Shown here: positions 61,858 through 64,000 of the stretch, piece by piece
Numbering within the stretch: the first letter of the stretch is position 1
Layout of the letters: each line of letters opens with the position of its first letter
Source of the DNA: Muribaculaceae bacterium
GTDB taxonomy: Bacteria > Bacteroidota > Bacteroidia > Bacteroidales > Muribaculaceae
Direction of reading: 5' to 3'
Assembly: GCA_022510425.1 (NCBI GenBank)
Contig: JAFLTO010000009.1
Location: forward strand, 1 to 64,000
DNA length: 64,000 bases
Translations under genes and position numbers: made by a program
Notes under the pieces: model-generated
Databases searched by the model: none
Seen by the model: only the letters and a program-made list of their open reading frames with translations
What the model was told of the DNA's origin: nothing

Positions 61858-63771
61858 TTAATTCCCTGAATAGATAAAATTGACAATGTAAGGATCAGTA
61901 CGGTAAGTAAAGCCGTTTCGAGTTTTAAATTCCGGTGTGATTGTCACCTTTACATTTGGTTGGTAGAATGAAAAAGTTTCTCTTTTTATATTTATCCCGT
62001 CTTGAATACCTGCGGTTGATTTTGCGACGTCGCTATATTCTTTGTATTCAGACCCTTCCCAATATCCATAAGTCCAACCCCACACACCCATGGAGTCCAC
62101 ATTTTCAAAGTCAAATGTCATCTTCACATCATAACGATATTCACCAAAGGCTTCATTATAATAAGTGTTAACGATTTCTACATCATTCAAAGTTAGCCAT
62201 GGGTCAGCATATTCTACAAACCGATACTCCTTCCAATAATAGAAAATATCACCTATTAAAAAACCCGGAGTAAGCATATATTCCACATTCGGAGATAAAC
62301 CATCGACATTAAATGTTAATCTATGAGTGTCTCCCCAATATGGGTTTTCGTCTATGACGGTGGCAATTAATTCATCGTTATCTTCTATAAAAAGTATAGG
62401 AGTTGAATATAAATATTTAATCAAAGAATTGTTTTCAAATCGCATTTCTATGATATAATTCAACGGATTATCAGATTGTTTGAAAGGATACATCACAGGA
62501 GCAGGAGGGAAGATATTAGTATCATACCGGAATAATGGTATTTGAGCAAAATCTATTTCACTTGATTTTTCCCATTCAAAAAACTTTATAAAAACTGCTC
62601 CGGCAACATCAATATTTCCTTCGAAGAAAAGTTCTTGATTATCTATTAAGCAAGTTTTCTCAGTAGAAAAAGAGAGACCAAGTTCCCCACCTATCATTAA
62701 ATTGGGAGAGATATTTAATTTTGCTCCAAGATTTTTTGTCCATAACCCTAGACCAAGATCGAAAGAAGCAACGGGACCTACTTTAAAACTTCCCTCTAAG
62801 TCTAAAGATTTTAAAATATTTTCATTTTTATCAGTGAGGTCCTCACTAAAATATCCCTCTTGTGTCCAGCCTGCTTTGTAAATGAATGATTTTCCAAATC
62901 CCAAACTCAATTTTCCTTCTAAAGCACCTGCAAGATATAAACCAAAGTCTACAAACGGACGTAGCGTTACGACTCCTCCGGCTATTGGTATTACTCCTTC
63001 AAATACCGTAGTGGAAGGTAGAAGATCTAAAATCTTTTTAAGTTCCTCATCGTCATCCTCAGGATTAAATTCATATTTCACTCCTGCCTCTCCTTTAATT
63101 TCGATTCCTGTAGTAAGGGATAATTCATAGGTTTCTTCTGTCAGGTTAAAATTAAAAGTCAGGACTCCTCCTAAATTTAAACTCATTTCCGCGAACCAGC
63201 CATTGTTTCCCACTTCTATAGGTATTGTAATTAAATCCATGTCTCCTAATGTAGCACGGCTTTTCAAATCATAATTCCCCTTTGTCAAAGTTGATAGCGA
63301 ATAGTTGGATTCAAGCTCAAGTTTTTCAAAAATTTCATTAAAAGAAGCAGTGGTAGTAACACATTTTATCTCATTTCCTTCCTCAAATACAGAGGTCACC
63401 TTGTTGCCTAAACCAAAAGGAACTTTATCAGATATTTTAGAGGCGACTATTTCTCCTGTTTCCGGCAAAATATTTGAGGGCGTATTGTGGCTGAAATATA
63501 ATATTGTATCATTTTCTATAGAGATAAGATATTTTTGAGCTACCTCGTTGAGCACTTTAACACCCTCTTTATATTGGTAAGTTATATTATAATTTTCGGA
63601 CTTTTCTGAAATCGGATTATAGTCGGTTTCATAATCCGGATCCGGCGTATTGTCAGGGATGGTTTGCTCATTGTCAGGATTATTATTGTCTGGCTGCTCG
63701 ATATCATCTTTTGAACAACCTACAATCAAAAACATCAATAATGATAAAATTGGATAAATTAATTTTTTCAT
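61858..63771 (-). CDS. Large lipoprotein of unknown family
   Basis: A 637-residue lipoprotein (LIVGC lipobox at about 15-19) with a very acidic, Asn/Pro/Asp-rich linker (about 22-60: DNNNPDNEQTIPDNTPDPDY). The rest is beta-rich, with a long central region of alternating strands (about 190-420: ITIPIEVGNNGWFAEMSL, GVVTLRPFVDFGLYLAGALE, GELGLSFSTEK) and fibronectin-like modules after about 430. The order is reminiscent of surface-displayed Bacteroidales proteins, but I assign no family. A -7 box (TAAATTTG read leftward) lies at 63794-63801. No neighbour gives a clue to function. Confidence 0.72.
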   Translation of the reverse strand: MKKLIYPILSLLMFLIVGCSKDDIEQPDNNNPDNEQTIPDNTPDPDYETDYNPISEKSENYNITYQYKEGVKVLNEVAQKYLISIENDTILYFSHNTPSNILPETGEIVASKISDKVPFGLGNKVTSVFEEGNEIKCVTTTASFNEIFEKLELESNYSLSTLTKGNYDLKSRATLGDMDLITIPIEVGNNGWFAEMSLNLGGVLTFNFNLTEETYELSLTTGIEIKGEAGVKYEFNPEDDDEELKKILDLLPSTTVFEGVIPIAGGVVTLRPFVDFGLYLAGALEGKLSLGFGKSFIYKAGWTQEGYFSEDLTDKNENILKSLDLEGSFKVGPVASFDLGLGLWTKNLGAKLNISPNLMIGGELGLSFSTEKTCLIDNQELFFEGNIDVAGAVFIKFFEWEKSSEIDFAQIPLFRYDTNIFPPAPVMYPFKQSDNPLNYIIEMRFENNSLIKYLYSTPILFIEDNDELIATVIDENPYWGDTHRLTFNVDGLSPNVEYMLTPGFLIGDIFYYWKEYRFVEYADPWLTLNDVEIVNTYYNEAFGEYRYDVKMTFDFENVDSMGVWGWTYGYWEGSEYKEYSDVAKSTAGIQDGINIKRETFSFYQPNVKVTITPEFKTRNGFTYRTDPYIVNFIYSGN

Positions 63772-63793
63772 AATAAGGGATTTGCAACATTGA

Positions 63794-63801
63794 CAAATTT
63801 A
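63794..63801 (-). promoter_or_regulatory. -7 box of the large lipoprotein gene
   Basis: TAAATTTG read leftward, 23 bases before the ATG at 63771, an exact -7 match. Only a TTG is seen near the -33 position. Confidence 0.4.
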
Positions 63802-64000
63802 ACAAAAAAATCTAACAACATGACAACAATAAGCCCAATAAGCTTTAGGGAATAAGCAAATCCGGCGATACTCAAAGGTTCGGCTCGGTCATAAACGGTT
63901 TCAGTTTAGTTTCTGGGCCTATAAAATTATTCTTAATGGGTTTTAAAGGTTTCGTTTTCTAATCTTTATTTTGTTTTTCCAATCTTCCTTAAAGAACTCA

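Overview
The window looks like a Bacteroidales chromosome, plausibly near Muribaculaceae; the family placement is inference. Supporting signs are Bacteroidota-type promoters (TTTG, 19-20 bp, TAnnTTTG) seen exactly upstream of gyrB, gapA and the CoA-transferase gene, a fumarate reductase operon with a single five-helix cytochrome b subunit, DUF3575/DUF6562 surface lipoproteins, a DUF2723 glycosyltransferase, DUF4271 and a uridine-kinase-like nucleoside kinase. No tRNA, rRNA or CRISPR array was seen.

Positions 1-11197 are accessory and visibly AT-richer than the rest. A partial IS66 element (1-617) and an internally deleted IS66 derivative (10025-11197) face each other and bound a 9.4 kb cargo. 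The cargo holds a small uncharacterised protein divergent from a membrane-anchored Ser/Thr kinase, both reading out of one perfect palindrome that contains two back-to-back -7 boxes. After these come a structured, terminator-capped transcript upstream of a small HTH regulator, and a five-gene operon of exported proteins (4162-9776). The five are a small LPP20-like protein, a DUF6175/CsgG-like protein, a second CsgG-like protein with a C-terminal helical part, a probable outer-membrane barrel, and a lipoprotein made of two related repeats. This is the best candidate in the window for an undescribed system: a kinase- and HTH-associated envelope assembly.

Positions 11204-34060 are mostly housekeeping. 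They contain recA, gyrB, topA, an HU-family protein, a tandem pair of DUF3861-like proteins, a surface-lipoprotein/DUF3575/uracil-DNA glycosylase operon, an MscS channel, an EamA transporter, a SpoT-like protein whose synthetase half looks dead, the frd/sdh operon with a long C-terminal tail on the cytochrome b subunit, a YebC regulator, a nucleoside kinase, mscL and gapA.

Positions 34180-43102 carry a SprT-like protein, a lone TonB C-terminal domain, a cluster of three FKBP-type prolyl isomerases with a 53-residue lipoprotein between them, a DUF6562-like lipoprotein, ychF, miaB and an acetyl-CoA hydrolase/transferase. A long leftward run from 54804 to 43148 contains pdxJ, an ExbB/TolQ-like channel, the DUF2723 glycosyltransferase, a polysaccharide deacetylase, an epimerase, a DUF4271 protein, hemD and a PEP-synthase-like protein with N-terminal receiver domains. 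The right end holds a CBS/ACT-like gene with nadK, the sbcDC nuclease pair, a DUF4332 protein and a large unrecognised lipoprotein.
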